This document shows positions 1-6,698 of a stretch of 8,835 nt of DNA, one piece after another. Every line of letters begins with the position of its first letter. Position 1 is the stretch's first letter. The stretch spans positions 1-8,835 of the forward strand of contig JBKQHQ010000200.1 of NCBI GenBank assembly GCA_052148715.1. Reading direction: 5' to 3'. The DNA is from JBKQHQ01 sp052148715 (GTDB lineage Bacteria; Pseudomonadota; Alphaproteobacteria; Rhizobiales; Xanthobacteraceae). Below the pieces are notes generated by a model. The model made no database searches, had not been told where the DNA came from, and saw only the letters and a program-made list of their open reading frames with translations. A program made the translations under genes and the position numbers.

Positions 1-1
1 G

Positions 2-229
2 CGCAAGGTCTACGACCAGATGCCGGAGCCGCGCTACGTCATCTCCATGGGCTCCTGTGCCAATGGCGGCGGCTACTATCACTATAGTTACTCGGTGGTG
101 CGCGGCTGCGACCGAATCGTTCCGATCGACATCTACGTTCCCGGCTGCCCGCCGACGGCGGAGGCGCTGCTCTATGGCGTAATGTTGCTCCAGAAAAAAA
201 TCCGCCGGATCGGAACGATCGAGCGGTAA
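2..229 (+). CDS. nuoB: NADH-quinone oxidoreductase subunit B (3' end only)
   Basis: This is the C-terminal 75 residues of NuoB, the subunit that holds the terminal [4Fe-4S] cluster N2, which reduces quinone at the interface with NuoD. The open frame enters from the left edge, so the start lies outside the window. Visible cluster-region cysteines are in GSCANGGGYYHYSYSVVRGC (codons at 56-58 and 107-109) and in VPGCPPTAEAL (146-148). The remaining N2 ligand, in the family's tandem-Cys motif, must lie upstream. The protein ends KIRRIGTIER, the usual end of alphaproteobacterial and mitochondrial NuoB/PSST. The in-frame ATG at 20 falls inside the conserved domain and is not the true start. nuoC follows after 11 bases. 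Confidence 0.97.
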   Translation, partial: RKVYDQMPEPRYVISMGSCANGGGYYHYSYSVVRGCDRIVPIDIYVPGCPPTAEALLYGVMLLQKKIRRIGTIER

Positions 230-240
230 GGAACGCCAGA

Positions 241-870
241 ATGCTCACCGATGAGGCGCTCGAGAAGCTGGGCCTGACCATCACCGAAGCGCTGACCGGC
301 GCGGTTGGAGGTTTTACGGTCGGGCGCGGCGAGCTGACCGTGACGGCCAACGCCCGCGACATCGTCGCGGTCATCCGCTTTCTGCGCGAGGATCCGCGCT
401 GCCAGTTTTTCAGCATCATCGACATAACGGCGGTGGACTGGCCAGGGCGCGAGCGGCGTTTCGACGTGGTGTACCACTTGCTGTCGCCGACGCAGAACGC
501 GCGGATTAGGGTCAAGGTGGAGACCGACGAGGTGACCCCGGTGCCCTCGATCATTGACGTGTTTCCGGGCGCTAACTGGTTCGAGCGCGAGACCTACGAT
601 CTCTATGGCGTGCTGTTCACCGGACACCCGGACATGCGCCGAATTCTCACCGATTACGGCTTCGAGGGGCACCCCCTGCGCAAGGATTTCCCGCTCACGG
701 GCTTCGTTGAGGTGCGCTTTGACGACGAGCAAAAGCGCGTCGTCTACGAGCCGGTGCGGCTCGCGCAGGAATTCCGGAACTTTGATTTCATGTCGCCGTG
801 GGAGGGGGACGGCCCGGTGCTGCCCGGTGACGAAAAAGCAAGCGCCGGCGGCGGGGTGAAGGGCTCATGA
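241..870 (+). CDS. nuoC: NADH-quinone oxidoreductase subunit C (30 kDa subunit)
   Basis: NuoC is a peripheral-arm subunit without redox cofactors that packs against NuoD and helps assemble the quinone module. The product is 209 residues, normal for a stand-alone NuoC. In E. coli this subunit is fused to NuoD; here it is separate. The 30-kDa-subunit signature is clear around residues 115-136 (ERETYDLYGVLFTGHPDMRR), followed by GHPLRKDFPLTGF and a C-terminal NFDFMSPWEG. The ATG at 241 is chosen because AAGGAA (228-233, overlapping the nuoB stop) sits seven bases upstream, and the protein begins where the family does. The last ~15 residues are a Gly/Ala/Lys-rich tail. The stop overlaps the start of the next gene in an ATGA tetranucleotide (867-870), which suggests translational coupling. 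Confidence 0.97.
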   Translation: MLTDEALEKLGLTITEALTGAVGGFTVGRGELTVTANARDIVAVIRFLREDPRCQFFSIIDITAVDWPGRERRFDVVYHLLSPTQNARIRVKVETDEVTPVPSIIDVFPGANWFERETYDLYGVLFTGHPDMRRILTDYGFEGHPLRKDFPLTGFVEVRFDDEQKRVVYEPVRLAQEFRNFDFMSPWEGDGPVLPGDEKASAGGGVKGS

Positions 871-1301
871 AACCGACGCTCAAGCCCGGCATCCGCTACC
901 GGCTGACCTTCAAGGTCCCGGAATCGAAGACGGTGCCGAATCTCTATCCGGAGGCCACTGAGCTGCAGAGCATGCCGGCAGTGTTCGCGACCGGCTTCAT
1001 GGTCGGCTTGATGGAATGGACCTGCGTAAAACTGCTTGAGTCGCATCTCGACGCGGGCGAGGGCAGCGTCGGCATTCACGTCGATGTCAGCCATTTGGCG
1101 GCGACCCCGCCGGGTCTGGTGGTCACGGTCGACGCGGAATGCACCGGCGTGCAGGGCCGCCGCGCCACGTTTCACGTGCGCGCCCATGACGGCGTCGACC
1201 TCATCGGCGAAGGCCGTCACGAGCGCGCGATCGTCACCTGGGATCGCTTCAATGCCAGGGTGGCGGAGAAGAAAGCGGCCGCGTCGGCCATGGCGAGCTG
1301 A
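867..1301 (+). CDS. FlK-like hot-dog-fold acyl-CoA thioesterase inserted in the nuo operon
   Basis: The product is 144 residues and is not a complex I subunit. It closely resembles the fluoroacetyl-CoA thioesterase FlK of Streptomyces cattleya as I recall that sequence. Shared stretches are FKVP..KTV..LYPE, VFATGFMVGLMEW, the GEGS region, H.AATPPGL.VTV, and AHDGVD.IG.G.HERA followed by FNA.V. Numbered from this start, T42, E50 and H76 fall exactly at FlK's catalytic Thr42/Glu50/His76, and G69 and R120 also coincide. Position 36, the Phe lid residue of FlK linked to fluorine discrimination, is Met here. The family hydrolyses short acyl-CoA thioesters; the real substrate is unknown, and a general housekeeping thioesterase is as likely as fluoroacetyl-CoA defence. 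No signal peptide or membrane segment is seen, so it should be cytoplasmic. The start overlaps the nuoC stop (ATGA), GAAGG lies at 858-862, and the stop is three bases before nuoD, so it is expressed with the operon. Confidence 0.88.
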   Translation: MKPTLKPGIRYRLTFKVPESKTVPNLYPEATELQSMPAVFATGFMVGLMEWTCVKLLESHLDAGEGSVGIHVDVSHLAATPPGLVVTVDAECTGVQGRRATFHVRAHDGVDLIGEGRHERAIVTWDRFNARVAEKKAAASAMAS

Positions 1302-1304
1302 ACG

Positions 1305-2495
1305 ATGGCGGAAACCGATGTGCGCAATTTCACCATCAATTTCGGGCCGCAGCATCCGGCCGCGCACGGCGTGCTGCGCCTGGTGCTCGAGCTCGACGGC
1401 GAGGTGGTCGAGCGCGTCGATCCGCATATCGGGCTTCTGCACCGCGGCACCGAGAAGCTGATCGAGCACAAGACCTACCTGCAGGCAATCCCGTACTTCG
1501 ACCGGCTCGATTACGTCGCGCCGATGAATCAGGAGCACGCCTTCTGCCTGGCGGCGGAGAAGCTTTTGGGTCTCGCGGTGCCGAGGCGCGCGCAGCTCAT
1601 CCGCGTGCTCTATTGCGAGATCGGGCGTCTCCTGTCCCACCTCCTCAACGTGACCACCCAGGCCATGGATGTGGGCGCGCTCACCCCGCCCTTGTGGGGC
1701 TTTGAGGAGCGCGAGAAGCTGATGGGCTTCTACGAGCGCGCCTCCGGCAGCCGCATGCACGCAAATTACTTCCGGGTCGGCGGCGTGCATCAGGATCTGC
1801 CGCCAAAACTCCTCGATGACATCGCCGCGTTCTGCGACCCGTTCCTGCAGGTGTGCGAGGATCTCGACAATCTCGTCATGTACAACCGCATCTTCAAGCA
1901 GCGCAATGTCAGCATCGGCATCGTTTCCTTGGAGGATGCCTGGAGATGGGGATTTTCCGGCGTGATGGTGCGTGGGTCCGGCGCCGCCTGGGATTTGCGC
2001 AAGGCGCAGCCTTACGAGTGCTATGCAGAGATGGATTTCGACATTCCGATCGGCAAGAACGGCGACAACTACGACCGGCAGCTCATCCGCATGGAGGAAA
2101 TGCGTCAGTCGATCCGCATAATGAAGCAGTGCCTCGCGAAATTGCGCAGCGCCGACGGGCAGGGGCCGGTCTCGATCAAAGACAACAAGATCGTCCCGCC
2201 GACGCGGGGCCGAATGAAACGCTCGATGGAGTCGCTGATCCACCACTTCAAGCTCTACACCGAGGGCTATCATGTGCCCGCGGGCGAGGTCTATGCGGCG
2301 GTCGAGGCGCCGAAAGGCGAGTTCGGCGTTTATCTCGTCTCCGACGGCGGCAACAAGCCCTACAAGTGCAAGATCCGCGCACCCGGTTTTCCGCACCTCT
2401 CGGCCATGGATTTCCTCTGCCGCGGCCATATGTTGGCCGACGTCTCCGCGGTCCTGGGCTCCCTCGACATCGTCTTCGGAGAGGTCGACCGATAA
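1305..2495 (+). CDS. nuoD: NADH-quinone oxidoreductase subunit D (49 kDa subunit)
   Basis: NuoD forms most of the quinone-reduction pocket together with NuoB and NuoH; it has the fold of a [NiFe]-hydrogenase large subunit but no metal site. The product is 396 residues, the normal length. Motifs seen are NFGPQHPAAHGVLRLVLELDG (near residues 12-32), IGLLHRGTEKLIEHKTYLQA, PYFDRLDYV, LLNVTTQAMDVGALTPPLW, RMHANYFRVGGVHQDLP and the C-terminal HLSAMDFLCRGHMLADVSAV. H21 and Y70 align by spacing with the quinone-contacting His59/Tyr108 of bovine 49 kDa (His38/Tyr87 in Thermus). The ATG at 1305 is three bases after the thioesterase stop; there is only a weak purine stretch upstream, so translation probably depends on reinitiation. 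The stop shares one base with the nuoE start (TAATG). Confidence 0.98.
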   Translation: MAETDVRNFTINFGPQHPAAHGVLRLVLELDGEVVERVDPHIGLLHRGTEKLIEHKTYLQAIPYFDRLDYVAPMNQEHAFCLAAEKLLGLAVPRRAQLIRVLYCEIGRLLSHLLNVTTQAMDVGALTPPLWGFEEREKLMGFYERASGSRMHANYFRVGGVHQDLPPKLLDDIAAFCDPFLQVCEDLDNLVMYNRIFKQRNVSIGIVSLEDAWRWGFSGVMVRGSGAAWDLRKAQPYECYAEMDFDIPIGKNGDNYDRQLIRMEEMRQSIRIMKQCLAKLRSADGQGPVSIKDNKIVPPTRGRMKRSMESLIHHFKLYTEGYHVPAGEVYAAVEAPKGEFGVYLVSDGGNKPYKCKIRAPGFPHLSAMDFLCRGHMLADVSAVLGSLDIVFGEVDR

Positions 2496-3133
2496 TGTCT
2501 GTCCGACGTCTCGCCCCGGCCGATCTGCAGCCCAAGGATTTTGCCTTCACGGCGGAGAACCTGGCGTGGGCTAAGCAGCAGCTCACCAAATATCCTGAGG
2601 GGCGCCAGGCCTCGGCCGTGATCCCGGTCCTGTGGCGGGCGCAGGAGCAGACGGGCGGCTGGGTGCCCGAGGCCGCCATCCGTTATGTCGCCGATTTTCT
2701 CGGGCTCGCGCATATCCGCGTGCTCGAGGTCGCGACCTTCTACACGATGTTTAATCTGGCGCCGGTCGGGCGCTGTCACGTCCAGCTCTGCGGCACCACG
2801 CCCTGCGTACTGCGCGGTGCCGAGGACCTCAAGCATGTGTGCCATGAGCGCATCGGCGAGGAGAACCATGTCACGGCAGACGGCAAGTTCTCGTGGACCG
2901 AGGTTGAATGTCTCGGCGGCTGCGTTAACGCGCCGGTGGTGCAGATCGGCTCCGACTATTACGAGGATCTGACGGCCGAGAGCCTTTCTCGCGTGCTCGA
3001 CGAGTTCGGCGCCGGCAAGGCACCAAAACCCGGGCCGCAGGTCGACCGCCAATTGTCCGCTCCGGTCGGCGGGCCGACGACGCTCACCGACCCCTCGCTT
3101 TATCCGAAGCGTTCCGACAGCAGGCACCCCTAA
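2495..3133 (+). CDS. nuoE: NADH-quinone oxidoreductase subunit E (24 kDa subunit)
   Basis: NuoE is a thioredoxin-fold [2Fe-2S] protein (cluster N1a) that pairs with NuoF in the NADH-oxidising tip. The product is 212 residues, close to the mitochondrial 24 kDa subunit. The four cluster ligands are C99 and C104 (QLCGTTPC) and C139 and C143 (ECLGGC), the expected C-x4-C...C-x3-C pattern. The conserved VLEVATFYTMFNLAPVG precedes them. There is a further non-ligand Cys at 94. After about residue 165 a proline/glycine-rich tail ends in TTLTDPSLYPK, similar to the end of eukaryotic homologues. The ATG at 2495 is chosen because it overlaps the nuoD stop (TAATG), has GGAGAGG at 2478-2484, and gives the family-like N-terminus. 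The frame stays open far upstream inside nuoD, but that part is a shadow. Confidence 0.96.
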   Translation: MSVRRLAPADLQPKDFAFTAENLAWAKQQLTKYPEGRQASAVIPVLWRAQEQTGGWVPEAAIRYVADFLGLAHIRVLEVATFYTMFNLAPVGRCHVQLCGTTPCVLRGAEDLKHVCHERIGEENHVTADGKFSWTEVECLGGCVNAPVVQIGSDYYEDLTAESLSRVLDEFGAGKAPKPGPQVDRQLSAPVGGPTTLTDPSLYPKRSDSRHP

Positions 3134-4434
3134 TGCTCGAGGACAAGGACCGCATCTTCAAGAATCTCTACGGGCTCCACGATTGGGGCTTGGAGGGTGC
3201 TCGCGCCCGCGGCGCCTGGGATGGGACGAAGGCCATTCTCGAGAAGGGCCGCGACTGGATCATCAATGAGATGAAGGCATCCGGTCTGCGCGGGCGCGGC
3301 GGTGCCGGCTTCCCGACCGGGCTCAAATGGTCGTTCATGCCGAAGCAGTCCGACGGCCGGCCGCACTATCTGGTCGTCAATGCCGACGAATCCGAACCGG
3401 GCACCTGCAAAGATCGCGAGATTATGCGCCACGACCCGCATCTCTTGGTCGAAGGCTGCCTGATCGCGGGATTCTCGATGGGTGCAAACGTCGCCTACAT
3501 CTATGTGCGCGGCGAGTTCATCCGCGAGCGCGAGCGACTGGAGGCTGCGGTCGAACAGGCCTATGCGGCAAAACTGATCGGCAAGGACAATATTCACGGC
3601 TTTCCGTTCGATCTCTACGTCCATCACGGTGCCGGCGCGTATATCTGCGGCGAGGAGACCGCGCTACTGGAAAGCCTCGAGGGCAAGAAGGGGATGCCGC
3701 GGCTCAAGCCGCCGTTTCCAGCCAATGTGGGCCTCTACGGCTGTCCGACGACGGTGAATAACGTCGAGAGCATCGCGGTCGCGCCGGATATCTTGCGCCG
3801 CGGTGCAGCTTGGTTCGCAGGCATCGGCCGGCCGAATAACACCGGCACCAAGCTCTTTTGCATTTCCGGCCACGTGAACAGGCCGTGCAATGTCGAGGAA
3901 GCCATGGGCATTCCGCTACGCGAGTTGGTCGAGAAGCATGCCGGCGGCGTGCGCGGCGGCTGGAACAATCTGCTCGCCGTCATTCCGGGCGGATCGTCGA
4001 TGCCGTTGCTTCCGGCCGCGCTATGCGACGACCTGAGGATGGATTTCGACTCGCTCGTCGCCCTGAAATCCGCGCTCGGCACTGCGGCCGTGATCGTGAT
4101 GGACAAGTCGACCGACATCATCCGCGCCATGGCGCGGATTTCCTATTTCTACAAGCACGAGAGCTGTGGCCAGTGCACGCCGTGCCGCGAGGGCATGGGT
4201 TGGATGTGGCGCGTGCTGACCCGCATGGCCGAAGGCCGCGCCCAGAAGCGCGAGATCGACATGCTGTTCGAGGTAACGAAGCAGATCGAGGGCCACACCA
4301 TCTGCGCCTTCGGCGACGGCGCGGCTTGGCCGGTGCAGGGGCTGCTGCGCCACTTCCGCCCCGAGATCGAGCGGCGCATCGACGAATATGCCGCCAACCC
4401 GCACCCCGAGCCGGTGCGGATCGCGGCCGAGTGA
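3133..4434 (+). CDS. nuoF: NADH-quinone oxidoreductase subunit F (51 kDa, NADH/FMN-binding)
   Basis: NuoF is the entry point of complex I: it binds NADH and FMN and passes electrons to its [4Fe-4S] cluster N3. The product is 433 residues, normal length. Seen in order: the Gly-rich nucleotide-binding loop GLRGRGGAGFPTGLKW (51-66), the FMN-contact segment NADESEPGTCKDRE (from N83), GAGAYICGEETALLESLEG (166-184), the SLBB-like middle part, and the cluster ligands C345, C348 and C351 (SCGQCTPCREG) with C391 (CAFGDGAAWPVQG). All expected residues are present. The start shares one base with the nuoE stop (TAATG) and the Shine-Dalgarno is weak, so coupling to nuoE translation is likely. A 174-base gap separates it from nuoG, the widest in the window. 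Confidence 0.98.
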   Translation: MLEDKDRIFKNLYGLHDWGLEGARARGAWDGTKAILEKGRDWIINEMKASGLRGRGGAGFPTGLKWSFMPKQSDGRPHYLVVNADESEPGTCKDREIMRHDPHLLVEGCLIAGFSMGANVAYIYVRGEFIRERERLEAAVEQAYAAKLIGKDNIHGFPFDLYVHHGAGAYICGEETALLESLEGKKGMPRLKPPFPANVGLYGCPTTVNNVESIAVAPDILRRGAAWFAGIGRPNNTGTKLFCISGHVNRPCNVEEAMGIPLRELVEKHAGGVRGGWNNLLAVIPGGSSMPLLPAALCDDLRMDFDSLVALKSALGTAAVIVMDKSTDIIRAMARISYFYKHESCGQCTPCREGMGWMWRVLTRMAEGRAQKREIDMLFEVTKQIEGHTICAFGDGAAWPVQGLLRHFRPEIERRIDEYAANPHPEPVRIAAE

Positions 4435-4435
4435 C

Positions 4436-4480
4436 ATGATGGGGCATGACCGCGGGCGAGAAAAAGGAGTTCGACAATGA
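4436..4480 (+). other. possible 14-codon leader ORF coupled to the small ORF
   Basis: A very short frame starts at ATG 4436, one base after the nuoF stop, with a second ATG at 4439. It would encode MMGHDRGREKGVRQ, and its TGA (4478-4480) overlaps the ATG at 4477 in the ATGA arrangement seen elsewhere in this operon. There is no good Shine-Dalgarno. The arrangement could let ribosomes leaving nuoF reach the next ORF, or it could be chance. I treat it as a weak observation, not a gene call. Confidence 0.15.
4464..4469 (+). promoter_or_regulatory. strong ribosome binding site for the 36-codon ORF
   Basis: AAGGAG, within AAAAAGGAG (4461-4469), lies seven bases before the ATG at 4477. It is the best Shine-Dalgarno match I see in the window, clearly better than those of most of the adjacent nuo genes. 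It is the main reason to believe that the small ORF between nuoF and nuoG is translated. Confidence 0.65.
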
Positions 4481-4587
4481 CCCAACCCGGACGATGCTGG
4501 GACGTCCTCGCCGCGTTGGCGCGCCTGGATATCGCGGCGAGCATCGCCATTGCGGCAGCTTTGCTCGTTTGCCTAGCTTGGCATTGA
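4477..4587 (+). CDS. small single-pass membrane protein between nuoF and nuoG (hypothetical)
   Basis: This is a 36-residue ORF that I do not recognise as a named family. The N-terminal half (MTQPGRCWDVLAALARLD) is short and polar to amphipathic, with R6, D9, R16 and D18. Residues 19-35 (IAASIAIAAALLVCLAW) form one hydrophobic stretch long enough to cross the membrane, and the protein ends in His. Cysteines lie at 7 and 32. The start is fixed by AAGGAG seven bases upstream. The ORF fills most of the only sizeable gap in the operon and stops 21 bases before nuoG. By inference it may be a small complex I-associated or assembly factor, or simply a small membrane peptide carried in the operon. Alphaproteobacterial nuo operons are known to carry unidentified small ORFs, so a gene here is plausible. 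No function is assigned. Confidence 0.55.
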   Translation: MTQPGRCWDVLAALARLDIAASIAIAAALLVCLAWH

Positions 4588-4608
4588 GACAGCCGATCGA
4601 GATCAGAC

Positions 4609-6693
4609 ATGACCATCCTCATCATCGACGGCAAGGAGATCGACGTTTCGCCGGAATTTACGCTACTGCAGGCGTGCGAGGCTGCGGGCGCGGAGATTCC
4701 GCGTTTCTGCTTCCATGAGCGGCTGTCGATCGCCGGCAATTGCCGTATGTGCCTGGTGGAGCTGAAGGGGTCCCCGAAGCCGATCGCGAGCTGCGCCTGG
4801 GGCGTGCGCGATTGCCGGCCTGGTCCCAAGGGCGAGCCGCCGGTCGTCAACACCAAGACGCCGATGGTGCGCAAGGCGCGCCACGGCGTGCTGGAGTTCC
4901 TGCTGATCAATCATCCACTCGACTGTCCGATCTGCGACCAGGGCGGCGAGTGCGACCTGCAAGATCAGACCATGGCGTTTGGCGTCGATTCCAGCCGCTA
5001 TTGGGAGAACAAGCGCGCGGTCGAGGACAAGTATATCGGCGCGCTGGTCAAGACCTCGATGAACCGCTGCATTCATTGCACGCGCTGCATCCGCTTCAGC
5101 ACTGAGGTCGCCGGCGTGCCGGATCTGGGCGCCATCGGGCGCGGCGAGGACATGGAGATCACCACCTATCTCGAGCATGCGATGCGCTCGGAGCTGCAAG
5201 GCAATGTGGTCGATCTCTGTCCGGTCGGCGCGCTGGTCTCCAAGCCCTATGCGTTCACGGCGCGTCCGTGGGAGCTGACCAAGACCGAATCGATCGACGT
5301 GATGGATGCGCTCGGCTGCGCGATTCGCGTCGACACCCGCGGCCGCGAGGTGATGCGGGTCCTGCCGCGTGTGAACGAGGACGTGAACGAGGAGTGGATT
5401 TCCGACAAGACCCGGCACGTGGTCGACGGCCTGCGCACCCAACGGCTCGATCGGCCGTATATCCGCGAGCAGGGCCGCCTGCAGCCCGCGACCTGGGCCG
5501 CCGCCTTCGAGGCCATCGTCGCCAAGGCGAGGGCGACGCGACCGGAGCGGATCGGGGCCATCGCCGGCGACCTGTCCACGGTCGAGGAGATGTTCGCGCT
5601 GAAGGATCTGCTGGCGCGGCTGGCGGTGACGAGCCTCGATTGCCGCCAAGACGGCACGGCCCTCGACCCCGCCTGGGGCCGAGCCACCTACCTGTTCAAT
5701 CCCGCCATTGGCGGCATCGACAAGGTGGACGCGCTGCTGATCATCGGCGCCAATCCCCGCAAGGAAGCCGCGGTGTTGAACGCGCGGATCCGCAAGCGTT
5801 GGCGCGCCGGGCCGTTGCCGATCGCGGTCATCGGCGAGCGGGTCGATCTCACCTATCCGTACCACTACCTCGGCGCCGGGCCCGAGACCCTGGCCGATGT
5901 GGCGGCGGGCCGCCACGAGTTCTCCGGGCTCGTAAGCAAAGCGGAGCGGCCGATGGTGCTCGTCGGCCAGGGGGCGTTGGCGCGGCCCGATGGAGCCGCC
6001 GTGGCTGCCGCTGCGGCGACCGCGGCGACCAAGCTTGGAGCGCTGAAGGACGGCTGGAATGGCTACGCGGTGCTGCACACGGCGGCCGCGCGCGTCGGCG
6101 GTCTCGATATCGGCTTCGTGCCGGCGGCCAACGGCGCCCGCAATGGTGCCGAAATGGCGCGGGCAGGGGGGCTCGAGCTCGCATTTCTGCTTGGCGCCGA
6201 CGAGATCGAGATCGCGCCGGGGGCCTTCGTCGTTTACGTCGGCACCCACGGCGACCGCGGCGCGCACCGCGCCGATGTCATTCTGCCGGGCGCGGCCTAT
6301 CCGGAAAAGTCCGGCATCTACGTCAATACCGAGGGGCGGGTACAAATGTCGCGTCGTGCCGCGTTTCCGCCCGGCGACGCGCGCGAGGATTGGGCGATCA
6401 TCCGCGCCCTGTCGGCCGCGCTGCGCGAGACGCTGCCGTACGATTCCCTGGCCGAGCTGCGGCGGGTTCTGTTCACCGCCCATCCGCACCTGATGCGGAT
6501 CGATCAGATCGTCCCCGGCGATCCGGCCGATGTCAGGAAGCTCGCGGCCCTCGGCGGGACGCCGGACAAAGCGCCGTTTGGCTCGACGTTCAAGGATTTC
6601 TACCTCACCAATCCGATCGCGCGCGCTTCCGCGGTGATGGCCGAATGTTCGGCTCTCGCCGACGGTCAAGCTGCCCTGACTGCGGCAGAGTAG
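4609..6693 (+). CDS. nuoG: NADH-quinone oxidoreductase subunit G (75 kDa subunit)
   Basis: NuoG carries electrons along the peripheral arm from NuoF toward NuoI. The product is 694 residues, the usual alphaproteobacterial/mitochondrial length (E. coli is about 900). The N-terminal ferredoxin domain has N1b ligands C34, C45, C48 and C62. Next comes the N5 site H102, C106, C109 and C115 (HPLDCPICDQGGEC), then N4 with C154, C157 and C160 (RCIHCTRC) and C204 (DLCPVGAL). The rest, from about residue 220, is a molybdopterin-oxidoreductase-like domain without a cofactor site. The C-x2-C-x3-C motif of the extra N7 cluster found in E. coli and Thermus is absent. C69 is an additional Cys after the N1b region. 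The start at 4609 gives the family N-terminus (MTILIIDGKEI), although its Shine-Dalgarno is weak. nuoH follows after five bases. Confidence 0.98.
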   Translation: MTILIIDGKEIDVSPEFTLLQACEAAGAEIPRFCFHERLSIAGNCRMCLVELKGSPKPIASCAWGVRDCRPGPKGEPPVVNTKTPMVRKARHGVLEFLLINHPLDCPICDQGGECDLQDQTMAFGVDSSRYWENKRAVEDKYIGALVKTSMNRCIHCTRCIRFSTEVAGVPDLGAIGRGEDMEITTYLEHAMRSELQGNVVDLCPVGALVSKPYAFTARPWELTKTESIDVMDALGCAIRVDTRGREVMRVLPRVNEDVNEEWISDKTRHVVDGLRTQRLDRPYIREQGRLQPATWAAAFEAIVAKARATRPERIGAIAGDLSTVEEMFALKDLLARLAVTSLDCRQDGTALDPAWGRATYLFNPAIGGIDKVDALLIIGANPRKEAAVLNARIRKRWRAGPLPIAVIGERVDLTYPYHYLGAGPETLADVAAGRHEFSGLVSKAERPMVLVGQGALARPDGAAVAAAAATAATKLGALKDGWNGYAVLHTAAARVGGLDIGFVPAANGARNGAEMARAGGLELAFLLGADEIEIAPGAFVVYVGTHGDRGAHRADVILPGAAYPEKSGIYVNTEGRVQMSRRAAFPPGDAREDWAIIRALSAALRETLPYDSLAELRRVLFTAHPHLMRIDQIVPGDPADVRKLAALGGTPDKAPFGSTFKDFYLTNPIARASAVMAECSALADGQAALTAAE

Positions 6694-6698
6694 GCACG

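Noticed and set aside
744..2429. 561-codon open frame on the minus strand across the thioesterase and nuoD
   Set aside because: It is the complement of genes with firm family matches. Its protein is rich in Arg, His, Asp and Ala, as expected for antisense of high-GC coding DNA, and shows no recognisable domain.
1853..2494. Upstream extension of the nuoE frame through nuoD
   Set aside because: The same situation: the NuoE-like sequence begins only at 2495, where the start overlaps the nuoD stop and a Shine-Dalgarno is present.
4446..4718. 90-codon + strand frame spanning the nuoF-nuoG gap and running into nuoG
   Set aside because: More than a third of it overlaps the conserved ferredoxin domain of nuoG in another frame. 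It lacks a ribosome binding site and has Arg/Pro/His-rich low-complexity composition. The 36-codon frame at 4477 explains the gap better.
4609..6693. Loss of the N7 cluster in NuoG as an anomaly
   Set aside because: Absence of the N7 motif and a length near 690 residues are normal for alphaproteobacterial and mitochondrial-type NuoG.
5268..6698. Long upstream extension of the nuoH frame through nuoG
   Set aside because: The extension is an Arg/Gly/Ala-rich out-of-frame reading of nuoG. Family alignment and spacing place the nuoH start at 6699, so this is not a fusion protein.
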